A DNA stretch of 64,000 bases from Flavobacterium cyclinae (GTDB lineage Bacteria > Bacteroidota > Bacteroidia > Flavobacteriales > Flavobacteriaceae): positions 1,736,001 through 1,800,000 of the forward strand of contig NZ_CP089095.1 in assembly GCF_021172145.1 (NCBI RefSeq). Direction: 5' to 3'. The position numbers and the translations under genes were made by a program. Numbering within the stretch: the first letter of the stretch is position 1; each line of letters starts with the position of its first letter. Below are positions 23,724-32,809 of the stretch, in pieces. The notes below the pieces were generated by a model. It ran no database searches. It was not told where the DNA came from and saw only the letters and a program-made list of their open reading frames with translations.

Positions 23724-24185
23724 TCAAATAGGCTCTTTAAAAATATAACGTTCATCATAGTCCACTTCAAAAGCTTCTAAAAATTCTAAATATTCCTCTT
23801 GAAATGTTTTTATTTTATGACGTTCTTCCTGATTCTGAATATATTTAATTACATTTTGAACATTTGATTTTGAATACGAAAAAGCACCATAACCTTCTTG
23901 CCATTCAAATTTTACTTTCAAGAACTTTTTCTCATTAATCCATTTAGAGCTATTAGCTTTAATAATTTGCATCAATTCAGAAATGGATTGTGTTGGGCGC
24001 ATTCCAATTAGAATATGAATGTGGTCTGACATTCCATTAATGGCTAATAGTTTATGATTGTTGGCTTTAATTATTCCTGAAATATATTGGTATAATTCTT
24101 CTTTGAATGAAGAATGTATTAATCCGTCTCTATATTTTACTGCAAAAACAAATTGTATATGAATTTGTGTATATGTGTTTGCCAT
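23724..24185 (-). CDS. REP-associated tyrosine transposase (IS200/IS605 TnpA-like)
   Basis: This 153-residue Y1 transposase-fold protein has an HUH motif in GMSDHIHILI near residue 60. A C-terminal helix contains GAFSYSKSNVQNVIKYIQNQEERH, which holds the probable nucleophilic tyrosine. Hairpin repeats on both sides identify it as a RAYT domesticated transposase rather than a free IS. RAYTs cut single-stranded DNA at REP hairpins and are thought to spread them. The gene appears intact. Confidence 0.9.
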   Translation of the reverse strand: MANTYTQIHIQFVFAVKYRDGLIHSSFKEELYQYISGIIKANNHKLLAINGMSDHIHILIGMRPTQSISELMQIIKANSSKWINEKKFLKVKFEWQEGYGAFSYSKSNVQNVIKYIQNQEERHKIKTFQEEYLEFLEAFEVDYDERYIFKEPI

Positions 24186-24210
24186 AAATTAATATTATTT
24201 CCGATTATTA

Positions 24211-24490
24211 TCTACCAATATGTCGTCCCTACGGGACTCGATTAACCAATTGTTTTATTATCTACCGAGATACCGTCCTTCTGAATCTACCAATATGTCG
24301 TCCCTACTGGACTCGATTAACCAAATGTTTTTTTATCTACCGAGATACCGTCCTTCTGAATCTACCAATATGTCGTCCCGATGGGACTAAATAACGATAA
24401 TATTTTTTCTTTCTACCGAGATATCGTCCCTACGGGACTCGATTAACCAATTGTTTTTTTATCTACCGAGATACCGTCCCTACGGGACTA
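24211..24490. repeat. Array of seven REP-like units, partly in 75-bp tandem repeats
   Basis: Units start TCTACC at 24211, 24261, 24286, 24336, 24361, 24412 and 24462. Full units contain the palindrome GTCCCTACGGGAC or a variant (GTCCCGATGGGAC; GTCCCTACTGGAC). The second and fourth units lack the right arm (GTCCTTCTGAA). The block 24211-24285 is repeated at 24286-24360 with few changes, a 75-bp tandem duplication of one full plus one truncated unit. This fills the whole gap between the RAYT and ppx genes, and no gene is present. Confidence 0.9.
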
Positions 24491-24491
24491 A

Positions 24492-25382
24492 TTAAATCCT
24501 ACCATAATACATCGCTTTCACGATACCATCGGATAATCCAATTTTTGGTACGTAAATATGACGGGCTCCACTCCATTTCATGGCGTTAAGATAAATTCTT
24601 GTTGCTGGAATAATTACATCGGCGCGGTCTGGATTTAACCCTATTTCGGCAATTCTTTGCTCGTACGTCATGCTGTTCAATTTTTGGTATTGAGAGCTTA
24701 CATATACATACGAAAGTGGTTTATCTTGTTGTTTTTCAGATAATTTGAATAACTTATTGATATTTCCTCCGGAACCAATTAATGTAATATCTTCAAAAGG
24801 TTCGGTATTGGTTTTAATCCATTTTTCAATTTCTTGCCAAACGACTTCGTTTACCATGTTGTTTAATAAACGAACGGTTCCGTTTTTGAACGATTTTGAA
24901 GCTATGATTTTTCCTTCGTAGAATAAAGAAAATTCGGTACTTCCACCACCAACATCTACATATAAATACGCTTTATCGGTACTAATAAATTGTTTTAAAT
25001 CGGATGCTGCAATAATAGCTGCTTCTTTTTTTCCATCGATAATATCAATTTTTATATCAGCTTTCTTTTTGATGATTTCGACAACTTCTTTTCCATTATA
25101 AGCTTCTCGCATGGCAGATGTGGCACACGCTTGATATTTTTCCACCTTGTGAACTTTCATTAATAATTTGAAAGCTTTCATGGCGTCAATCATTCTATCA
25201 ATGTTTTCCTGCGTAATTTCACCAACGGTAAATGCATCTTGCCCCAATCGAATGGGTACACGAACCAAGGAACTTTTATTAAATTGTGTTGGATAACCTT
25301 CTTGCTCTACAATATTGGTAACCAATAACCTCATGGCATTGGAACCAATATCAATAGCTGCATATTTTTTTATTGTAATCAT
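24492..25382 (-). CDS. ppx: Ppx/GppA-family exopolyphosphatase
   Basis: This 296-residue protein has the actin-like ATPase fold: AIDIGSNAMRLLV at the N-terminus (phosphate 1 loop) and YVDVGGGSTEFSLF near residue 140 (phosphate 2 loop). It is the short form without the C-terminal HD domain. It releases phosphate from polyphosphate ends or hydrolyses pppGpp. It lies 9 bases after ppk, so synthesis and breakdown of polyphosphate are encoded in one operon. Confidence 0.93.
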   Translation of the reverse strand: MITIKKYAAIDIGSNAMRLLVTNIVEQEGYPTQFNKSSLVRVPIRLGQDAFTVGEITQENIDRMIDAMKAFKLLMKVHKVEKYQACATSAMREAYNGKEVVEIIKKKADIKIDIIDGKKEAAIIAASDLKQFISTDKAYLYVDVGGGSTEFSLFYEGKIIASKSFKNGTVRLLNNMVNEVVWQEIEKWIKTNTEPFEDITLIGSGGNINKLFKLSEKQQDKPLSYVYVSSQYQKLNSMTYEQRIAEIGLNPDRADVIIPATRIYLNAMKWSGARHIYVPKIGLSDGIVKAMYYGRI

Positions 25383-25391
25383 CTATATATT

Positions 25392-27488
25392 TTATTGCAC
25401 TTTTTCTGCAATTACATCTAATTTATTTTGGTAATAATTATACATTTCCTGTTGGGCTCTAAATGGTTTTGCATCTCCATTTTTTCTGTATTGATTAAGT
25501 AAATCGGCAGAATGTACTCGAGCTTTGACATTTGCTTTCCAACCTATTTCAAATGTATCAATTAATTCTTGTTTGATTTCTGGATCGTAAATTGGACACG
25601 TAACTTCTACTCTTGAATCTAAATTTCGAGTCATAAAATCGGCAGATGAAATAAATACTTCAGGATCGCCAGCATTTCCAAAAATATAAATTCGGGAATG
25701 TTCTAAATAATTATCTACGATACTAATTGCTTCGATATTTTCACTCAAACCTTTCACGCCTGGAATCAAACAGCATATTCCCCTGATAATCAATTGAATT
25801 TTTACACCTGCATTACTAGCTTCGTATAACTTATCTGTCATTTTAAAATCGGAAATACTGTTCATCTTTAGCTTAATATACGCTTCTTTTCCCGATTGTG
25901 CATTTGCAATTTCTCTATCAATTAATTTATTAAAACGACTTCTAGTGTAATGAGGAGAAACTATTAAGTGCTTGTATCTGTGAACACGATAATTTACATC
26001 GAAAAAGTCAAAAATCTTAGCCGCATCTTTTAGAATTTCATTCTTACTTGTGAATAAAGTAACATCGGTATATACTTTAGCCGAATTCTCATTAAAATTT
26101 CCTGTTGAAATAAATCCGTATCGTTTTACTTTGCCTTCTTCTAATCTCTCAATAAGACAAATTTTACTGTGAACTTTTAATCCTTTTACTCCAAAAATTA
26201 ATTCGATTCCTTCGGTTTGCATTTGTTCGGAATACGAAATATTACTTTCTTCATCAAAACGCGCTTGTAATTCGATTTGAACAGTAACTTTCTTTCCGTT
26301 TTTAGCAGCATTTATTAATGAACTCACGATTTGTGAATTTTTGGCCAAACGATAAAGTGTAATTTTAATAGAGGCCACTTTAGGATCTAAGGCTGCTTCC
26401 CTAAGAAACTTTATGATATAAGAAAAAGATTGGTAAGGTGCATAAAGCAAATAATCTTTCTTTTTAATTCTTTCTAAAATACTTCCTTCTAACGTTAATC
26501 CAGGAACAGGAAGTGGTAAATTTTCCTTATATAATAAATCATATCTTCCTAAATTAGGAAAATTCATATAATCTCTTCTGTTATGATATCTTCCACCAGG
26601 AATAATACTATCAGAACTATCAATTCCCATTCCTTTTAAAAAGAAAGCAAGTGTGTCATTTTCAATAGATTGATCATAAACAAATCGAACCGGCTCTCCC
26701 ACTCGTCTTTCTTTTACCGAATTTGAAATTTTTTCCATTAAACTCTTACTCAAATCACTATCAAATTCCAATTGGGCATCACGCGTAATCTTAATCATGT
26801 GTGCAGCAATGCTTTCATAGTCGAAAATATTAAATATATAATTCAAATTACAACGGATAACATCATCTAAAAGAATAATATATTGTTTTTCTGAGTTTGA
26901 CGGAAGAACCACAAAACGATTTATCGTGCTTGGAATTTCAACAACTGCATACTGAATTTCTTTAGAAGCAAATGGAAATATTTTTTTTGATTTCATCACA
27001 AGTTTAACTGCTAAATACCCCGAAGTATCCTTTAACAAAGGAAATTCTTCTAACTCATTTAACATGATGGTAACTACAGCCGGACTTACATTTTGGATGA
27101 AATAATCATGAATAAAAGCTTCTTGTTCTTTAGTAATTTGCTTTTCGTTAATGATAAATATATTTTCCTTTTCAAGTTTTTTTTCAATTTCACTTAAAAT
27201 ACGTAAACTTTCAGATTGTTGTTCAATAACAATTTCTGTAATTTCTTTCAGTAATTTTTCTGCAGGAACACCTAAAATTTTCTCGGTTTCATTCGTTTCT
27301 AAACTCATACGACGAATGGCTGCATAACGAACTCTAAAAAATTCATCTAAATTATTTGAAAAAATTCCAAGGAATCGAAATCGATCTAATAAAGGTACAT
27401 TTTCATCATTGGCTTCTTGTAATACTCTTGCGTTGAATGTTAACCAACTCTTCTCTCTATCTATATAACTATTAACTGTATTATTCAT
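25392..27488 (-). CDS. ppk1: Polyphosphate kinase 1
   Basis: This 698-residue protein polymerises ATP gamma-phosphate into polyphosphate. The N-terminal domain starts YIDREKSWLTFNARVLQEA. The catalytic region has KVHSKICLIER with the phosphorylated histidine, FISTGNFNENSAKVYTDV, and a second PLD-like domain with HSRIYIFGN and FISSADFMTRNLDSRVEV. Its start overlaps the SixA-like gene by eight bases. Full length and all motifs are present. Confidence 0.96.
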   Translation of the reverse strand: MNNTVNSYIDREKSWLTFNARVLQEANDENVPLLDRFRFLGIFSNNLDEFFRVRYAAIRRMSLETNETEKILGVPAEKLLKEITEIVIEQQSESLRILSEIEKKLEKENIFIINEKQITKEQEAFIHDYFIQNVSPAVVTIMLNELEEFPLLKDTSGYLAVKLVMKSKKIFPFASKEIQYAVVEIPSTINRFVVLPSNSEKQYIILLDDVIRCNLNYIFNIFDYESIAAHMIKITRDAQLEFDSDLSKSLMEKISNSVKERRVGEPVRFVYDQSIENDTLAFFLKGMGIDSSDSIIPGGRYHNRRDYMNFPNLGRYDLLYKENLPLPVPGLTLEGSILERIKKKDYLLYAPYQSFSYIIKFLREAALDPKVASIKITLYRLAKNSQIVSSLINAAKNGKKVTVQIELQARFDEESNISYSEQMQTEGIELIFGVKGLKVHSKICLIERLEEGKVKRYGFISTGNFNENSAKVYTDVTLFTSKNEILKDAAKIFDFFDVNYRVHRYKHLIVSPHYTRSRFNKLIDREIANAQSGKEAYIKLKMNSISDFKMTDKLYEASNAGVKIQLIIRGICCLIPGVKGLSENIEAISIVDNYLEHSRIYIFGNAGDPEVFISSADFMTRNLDSRVEVTCPIYDPEIKQELIDTFEIGWKANVKARVHSADLLNQYRKNGDAKPFRAQQEMYNYYQNKLDVIAEKVQ

Positions 27489-27972
27489 TTTTAAATTGGC
27501 TTGGAAATAATGTTGTTATCGTTTTGCCTTTACTTATTTTTTCCCAATTATCAGTTTCAAATTGTAAAACAACAACTCCAGATGTAGGGACATTATCTAT
27601 ATAAAGGTCTCCAAATTTATTAACAAAATTTGTAATTGCTTCATTATGTCCGAAAAGAATTAAATTATCATGTTCATTTTTACATTTTTTTATGATTTTA
27701 AGTAAATTAACATCATCAAATGTGTACAAATCTTCTTTAAAATATATGTTTTCAAAAGATATTGATAAATATTCAGAAAAAATATATGCCGTTTCAACTG
27801 CACGTTTTGCTTTACTACTCCAAACAATAAATGATTTAGGAATTAGCTTAACCAATCTTGAAGCAATTAAATGGGCATCTTTGATACCTCTTTGTGAAAT
27901 AGAACGATTAATGTCTTGCACTGGAGTATCCCAACTAGATTTTGCATGACGAATTAAAAATAAACTTTTCAT
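27481..27972 (-). CDS. sixA: SixA-like histidine phosphatase
   Basis: This 163-residue histidine-phosphatase-family protein has the RHG motif as LIRHAKSSWDTP at the N-terminus and a second catalytic histidine in FGHNEAITNF near residue 112. SixA homologues remove phosphate from histidine-phosphorylated proteins. Overlap with ppk by eight bases indicates one operon, sixA-ppk-ppx. The substrate here is unknown. Confidence 0.88.
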   Translation of the reverse strand: MKSLFLIRHAKSSWDTPVQDINRSISQRGIKDAHLIASRLVKLIPKSFIVWSSKAKRAVETAYIFSEYLSISFENIYFKEDLYTFDDVNLLKIIKKCKNEHDNLILFGHNEAITNFVNKFGDLYIDNVPTSGVVVLQFETDNWEKISKGKTITTLFPSQFKNE

Positions 27973-28145
27973 CCTTTACTTTTTTGAATCTATTAAATTA
28001 CAAAAATTATTTTAGGAGAATCGTTTTTATGTGAATTTTTATGGAAAATTAATAATTTCTAAACAATTTATAAGAGCTATTTATAAGATAATATATATTT
28101 ACTATATTAGTAAAAAAAATCTGTTATTTGTACAATACAAACAAA

Positions 28146-29054
28146 ATGAAATTTTATTTAGTAATCCTATTTACTTTTATATCTAGTATTTTGTGTTTCT
28201 CTCAACAAGATTCTCAATATACACAATATATGTACAATACGACATTAATTAATCCTGCTTATGCTGGTTCTAGAGAAGTACTTTCTGCTTTTATCTTACA
28301 TAGAAATCAATGGATGGGATTAGAAGGTGCCCCAGTTACCAATAATTTCTCGATAAATTCTCCAATTGGCGATTCAAATTTTGGTATTGGATTAAACTTT
28401 GTTAATGATAAAATTGGACCCGTTTCGGAAAATGAAATTTCAGTTGACTTAGCTTATTTTATACAAATTTCTGAAAATTATAAATTTTCTATTGGACTAA
28501 AAGGAACTGCCAATTTATTTGATTTAGATGTCAATAAACTACGAATATTTGATCCTTCAGATCCGCAATTTCAAAATGTAAAAACAGAGTTTTCTCCAAA
28601 CATTGGAGCTGGTGCGTATCTTTTTTCAGATAAAACCTATTTTGGCCTTTCGGTTCCTAACTTTTTTGAATCTTATCGATATAACGATAATAATATTGAA
28701 ATTTCGAAACAAAAATTACATCTATATTTTATTGCAGGACATGTATTTAAAATTAGTGATAATATCGATTTTAAACCTGCTCTCTTAAGTAAAATTGTTG
28801 AAGGAGCTCCAATTCAAGCAGATGTAACTGGAAATTTTCTATTCTTTGATAAATTAACTCTGGGTGCAGCCTATAGATGGAATGCAGCTGTAAGTGCTTT
28901 AGCTGGATTTCAAATTTCTGATTCTTGGTTTATTGGCTATGGATATGATTTAGAAACCACTAAGTTAGCTAACTATAATTCAGGTTCACATGAAATTTTC
29001 TTGCGATATGAGTTATTCAACAAAACGAAAATATCATCGCCTCGTTTCTTCTAA
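28146..29054 (+). CDS. PorP/SprF-family type IX secretion outer-membrane protein
   Basis: The start at 28146 (MKFYLVILFTFISSILCFSQ) gives a signal peptide and 302 residues. The longer frame to 28128 is rejected because it lengthens the signal sequence. The family signature is immediate: QDSQYTQYMYNTTLINPAYAGSRE, then LHRNQWMGLEGAP. These beta-barrel proteins help particular T9SS substrates, especially large gliding adhesins, reach the surface. It is 11 bases before an OmpA-family gene, the usual pair. No adhesin gene precedes it here, because the upstream gene is sixA on the other strand. Confidence 0.92.
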   Translation: MKFYLVILFTFISSILCFSQQDSQYTQYMYNTTLINPAYAGSREVLSAFILHRNQWMGLEGAPVTNNFSINSPIGDSNFGIGLNFVNDKIGPVSENEISVDLAYFIQISENYKFSIGLKGTANLFDLDVNKLRIFDPSDPQFQNVKTEFSPNIGAGAYLFSDKTYFGLSVPNFFESYRYNDNNIEISKQKLHLYFIAGHVFKISDNIDFKPALLSKIVEGAPIQADVTGNFLFFDKLTLGAAYRWNAAVSALAGFQISDSWFIGYGYDLETTKLANYNSGSHEIFLRYELFNKTKISSPRFF

Positions 29055-29065
29055 ACTATGAGATT

Positions 29066-30973
29066 ATGAAAACAATTTATACCATACTTTTTACACTTAT
29101 TTTTTGCTTAGGTAGTTTTAGCCAAATATCCAAATTAGCTAAGGCAGACAAAAAGTATGATAAATATTCCTATATAGATGCTATTGAACTTTATGAAAAA
29201 GTAGCCGAAAAAGGAATTAAATCAGTTGATTTATTTCAAAAATTAGGAAATGCTTATTATTTTAATGGAGAGTTAACTAAGGCTTCTAAATGGTATGGAG
29301 CGCTATTTGCTTTACAGCAAGAAGTAGAACCAGAATATTATTTTAGATATGCCCAAGCCCTAAAAGCAGAAGGAAATTATGAAAAAGCAAACCAATTTAT
29401 GGATATTTTCCTAACGAAAACTAATGATGCAAGAGGAAAATTATATGCGGAAAACAAAGATTATTTAAATAAAATTGATTCTGAATCAGGAAAATACCTT
29501 ATGGATACTACCTCAATTAATTCAGAATTTTACGACTATGGACCTTCATTTTACGGAGAAAACATTGTTTTTACATCTTCTAGAAGCGAAGGTAATCTTT
29601 ATGCAAAAATTCACGATTGGACCAAACAAAATTTTACCGATTTGTTTATAGCTCCTTTGAATACGGAAGGAAAACTTGGAAAAGTGACCAATTTATCCAA
29701 AGAAATAAATACCAAATTTAATGAATCATCACCCGTTTTTACTAAAGACGGAAAAACCATGTATTTTACCCGTAACAATTATAACAATGGTAAAAAGAGA
29801 AAAAGTGATGATAAAATTATCATGGAAAAAATTTACAAAGCAGAATTGGTAAATGGAAAGTGGTCAAATATTAAAGAACTTCCTTTTTGTAGTGATAATT
29901 ATAAAACAGCGCATCCAGCGTTAAGTCCAGATGAAAAAACATTATATTTTGCTTCTAACATGCCTGGAAGTTATGGAAATTCAGATTTATATAAAGTGAG
30001 CATTGATAAATATGGGAATTTTGGAACCCCTGAAAATCTTGGACCTACAATAAATACGGAAGGAAGAGAAACTTTTCCATTTATTGACAACAATAATCAT
30101 TTATTTTTTGCTTCAGATGGGCATCCTGGTCTAGGAGGCTTAGATATTTTTGAAGCCATTATTAACGAAAATTCGGTAGAAAAACCAATAAACATAGGCA
30201 AACCTATTAATAGTTCGAAAGATGATTTTGGTTATATTATAAACAATCAAAATTTTGGTTTTTTCTCCTCAAACAGAGAAGGCGGTTTAGGATTTGATGA
30301 TATTTATTCCTTTAAAATTTGCATGCAAAACGTGCAGGGAATTGTTTCAGATAGTGATACTAATGAAATTCTTTCTAATGCTAAAGTATTCTTATTTGAT
30401 GAAAATATGAATCTTATATCTGAAACTACAACTTCAGATAAAGGTGCTTATTTCTTTAAAATTCAATGCAATAAAAAATACATAATACGAGTAACTAAAG
30501 AAGAATACACAACTACTGAGAAAACCATAACATCTAATTCTCAATTAAATGATATAGAATTGGATATCACACTTAAACGAAATATTTTTCCAATAGAAGT
30601 TGGAATTGACTTAGCAAAATTATTCGATATTAGCGTCATTTATTTCAATCTAGACAAATGGGATATCCGACCAGATGCCGCTAATGATTTAGAAATAATA
30701 CTAACGGTTATGAATCAATATCCAAATATGGTTATCGATATTCGTTCGCATACCGATAGTCGTCAAACGCATGAATATAATGAAATCTTATCCGATAAAA
30801 GAGCAAAATCTACTCTTGAATATCTCGTAAGTAAAGGAATTGACAGAAGTCGATTGTCAGCTAAAGGTTATGGAGAAACACAATTAGTTAATGATTGTGC
30901 TGATGGTGTTCCTTGTAGCGAAGTTGAACATCAAAAAAATAGAAGAAGTGAATTTATCGTAATTAAAATGTAA
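29066..30973 (+). CDS. OmpA-family protein with TPR, PD40 and carboxypeptidase-like modules (PorE-like)
   Basis: This 635-residue protein is exported by an N-terminal signal (TILFTLIFCLGSFSQ). The order of domains is a TPR-like region (about 30-130) and PD40/WD40-like propeller repeats (about 160-390; NESSPVFTKDGKTMYFTRNN, HPALSPDEKTLYFAS). A carboxypeptidase-regulatory-like fold follows (about 425-500), then a C-terminal OmpA peptidoglycan-binding domain (about 520-635; IDIRSHTDSR, SDKRAKSTLEYL, GYGETQ). It should tether a PorP/SprF barrel to the cell wall, and the gene pair is co-transcribed. Confidence 0.92.
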   Translation: MKTIYTILFTLIFCLGSFSQISKLAKADKKYDKYSYIDAIELYEKVAEKGIKSVDLFQKLGNAYYFNGELTKASKWYGALFALQQEVEPEYYFRYAQALKAEGNYEKANQFMDIFLTKTNDARGKLYAENKDYLNKIDSESGKYLMDTTSINSEFYDYGPSFYGENIVFTSSRSEGNLYAKIHDWTKQNFTDLFIAPLNTEGKLGKVTNLSKEINTKFNESSPVFTKDGKTMYFTRNNYNNGKKRKSDDKIIMEKIYKAELVNGKWSNIKELPFCSDNYKTAHPALSPDEKTLYFASNMPGSYGNSDLYKVSIDKYGNFGTPENLGPTINTEGRETFPFIDNNNHLFFASDGHPGLGGLDIFEAIINENSVEKPINIGKPINSSKDDFGYIINNQNFGFFSSNREGGLGFDDIYSFKICMQNVQGIVSDSDTNEILSNAKVFLFDENMNLISETTTSDKGAYFFKIQCNKKYIIRVTKEEYTTTEKTITSNSQLNDIELDITLKRNIFPIEVGIDLAKLFDISVIYFNLDKWDIRPDAANDLEIILTVMNQYPNMVIDIRSHTDSRQTHEYNEILSDKRAKSTLEYLVSKGIDRSRLSAKGYGETQLVNDCADGVPCSEVEHQKNRRSEFIVIKM

Positions 30974-30998
30974 TTCTTGATATTACAACAAATGATTA

Positions 30999-31643
30999 TC
31001 AAGGCGATAAACGGTCAATTTTCCAATCATAATTGTCTTGAAGTTGGTAACGAATTCTATCGTGTAATCGATTAGGTCTTCCCTGCCAAAATTCAACTTC
31101 AACAGGACGAACTAAAAATCCTCCCCAATGTTTAGGGCGTAAAATTTCTTTACCCTCCCACTCTTTTTCTAATTGTTTTAAATTGTTTTCTAAAAATTCA
31201 CGATTAGGAATAACTTCACTTTGTGGCGAAACGATGGCACCAAGTTTACTTCCATCAGGACGAGAGGCAAAATAATTATCGGAAACATTTTCTTCGGTTT
31301 TTTCTGCTATCCCTTTTATAATAATTTGACGTTCAACACCAGGCCAAAAAAAAGATAAACAAACATTTGGATTATTAATTATGGCCTTTCCTTTTTCAGA
31401 ATTATAATTGGTATAAAAAATAAAACCTTCTTCATTAAATTTTTTAAGCAAAACTACTCTCGATTTTGGAAAACCATCCAAACCAATAGTGGCAACAGTC
31501 ATAGCATTTACTTCATCTGCCGCATTTAAATCTTCCGCTTCATAAAACCATCTATGAAATAAATTTATTGGATCTTCAGGAATTTGATTTTCCAATAATT
31601 CACTTTTCTCATAGGATTTTCTATAATTACTTAAATCTTTCAT
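30999..31643 (-). CDS. pdxH: Pyridoxamine 5'-phosphate oxidase
   Basis: This 214-residue FMN enzyme oxidises PNP/PMP to pyridoxal phosphate. The N-terminal LSNYRKSYEKSELLE, the FMN-binding SRVVLLKKFNEEGFIFYTNYNSEKGKAI region, and the C-terminal FWQGRPNRLHDRIRY are diagnostic. It is a stand-alone gene, convergent with the OmpA-family gene. PLP supply is relevant to arginine decarboxylase elsewhere in the window but there is no operon link. Confidence 0.96.
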   Translation of the reverse strand: MKDLSNYRKSYEKSELLENQIPEDPINLFHRWFYEAEDLNAADEVNAMTVATIGLDGFPKSRVVLLKKFNEEGFIFYTNYNSEKGKAIINNPNVCLSFFWPGVERQIIIKGIAEKTEENVSDNYFASRPDGSKLGAIVSPQSEVIPNREFLENNLKQLEKEWEGKEILRPKHWGGFLVRPVEVEFWQGRPNRLHDRIRYQLQDNYDWKIDRLSP

Positions 31644-31807
31644 AGGTTCTCTTTTCGATTAGTTTTCCAAATTAGCAATGCAATAAATAGAATGGTTACA
31701 GCATAAAAAGCAAAGTTACAAACTACAACTTGTTTTTTTTATAAAAAGAAAATTAAAATTAAACCTTTTTAAATATCTTTAGTCTTACTTATTATAAAGG
31801 ATATACT

Positions 31808-32350
31808 TTGCAAGACGAAAAAGCATTTGTTTTAGAATTACTAAATCCCAAAACGCAAAATGAAGCGTTTAGGAAGTTATTGCATTTGTATCAAAAACCG
31901 CTGTATAATCATATTAGAAATTTAGTTTTAAATCATGATGATACAGATGATGTCTTACAAAACACATTTATAAAAGTTTTTTCAAATATTAAAAATTTTA
32001 AAGGCGATAGTAAATTGTACTCTTGGATGTATAGAATTGCGACTAATGAAGCTTTAACATTTATGCAACAAAGAGCAAAAAAACAAGGTATATCTAATGA
32101 AGAATTACAACAAAAAACCATAAATAAATTAGAAAGCGATGTGTTTTTTGACGGAAATGAAATTCAACTTAAACTGCATAAAGCTATTGCTACTTTACCT
32201 GAAAAACAACAATTAGTTTTTAAAATGAAATACTTTGAAGAATTAAAATATGAAGAAATGTCAGAAATATTAATTACTTCTGTTGGAGCTCTTAAAGCAA
32301 GTTATCACATTGCAGCAAAAAAAATTGAAGATTATTTAAACTCAAATTAA
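31808..32350 (+). CDS. ECF-type RNA polymerase sigma factor
   Basis: This 180-residue protein starts at TTG 31808, because no ATG is found in frame between the preceding stop (31760-31762) and this point. Region 2 reads DDTDDVLQNTFIKVFSNIKNF and SKLYSWMYRIATNEAL. Region 4 reads LPEKQQLVFKMKYFEELKYEEM with SVGALKASYHIAAKKI as the recognition helix. It is followed by a membrane protein and a Spy-like periplasmic protein, an envelope-stress arrangement. Confidence 0.9.
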   Translation: MQDEKAFVLELLNPKTQNEAFRKLLHLYQKPLYNHIRNLVLNHDDTDDVLQNTFIKVFSNIKNFKGDSKLYSWMYRIATNEALTFMQQRAKKQGISNEELQQKTINKLESDVFFDGNEIQLKLHKAIATLPEKQQLVFKMKYFEELKYEEMSEILITSVGALKASYHIAAKKIEDYLNSN

Positions 32351-32380
32351 ACCTTTTACAGAATTTACAGTCATATAAAC

Positions 32381-32797
32381 ATGGGAAAAATTGATATTGA
32401 GAAAGAAAAAGTAACAACTGGATTTAAAATTCCTGAACATTATTTTGAGCAATTTGAAGCTAAAATGATGGAAAAGATTCCGGTTCAAAAAGAAGTTAAA
32501 GTTGTTTCTTTGTTTTATAAAAAACAAGTTTGGATAAGTAGCATTGCGGCCTTACTTTTGCTAACTATTGCAATACCTGTGTACTTTAATATGGCAAAAG
32601 AAAGCAGCTTAGATGCAATTACTATTGAGAATTATTTATCTCAACAAAACGTAGGAACAACCGAATTAACCCAACACCTTACAGATGAAGACATTAGCTC
32701 ACTAGAAAATAACTTATCACTAAATAGAATAAATTCAGATGCTTTAGAAGATTACCTTTCTGAATCTGAAAATTTAGAATACTATATTAACGAATAA
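32381..32797 (+). CDS. Probable membrane anti-sigma factor
   Basis: This 138-residue protein has a soluble N-terminal 45 residues, one span (about 50-70; VWISSIAALLLLTIAIPVYF) and an acidic periplasmic tail. There is no zinc HxxxCxxC motif. Position 30 bases after an ECF sigma gene and single-span topology support an anti-sigma role. The family is too diverged to name with confidence. Confidence 0.72.
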   Translation: MGKIDIEKEKVTTGFKIPEHYFEQFEAKMMEKIPVQKEVKVVSLFYKKQVWISSIAALLLLTIAIPVYFNMAKESSLDAITIENYLSQQNVGTTELTQHLTDEDISSLENNLSLNRINSDALEDYLSESENLEYYINE

Positions 32798-32809
32798 AAT
32801 TACTTAACC

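Noticed and set aside
24211-24490. A possible CRISPR array (repeated units at near-regular spacing).
   Set aside because: The repeated parts are short palindromes, spacers are similar to each other rather than unique, periods are 25, 50 and 75 bases in a nested duplication, and no cas gene is near. REP units beside a RAYT explain it.
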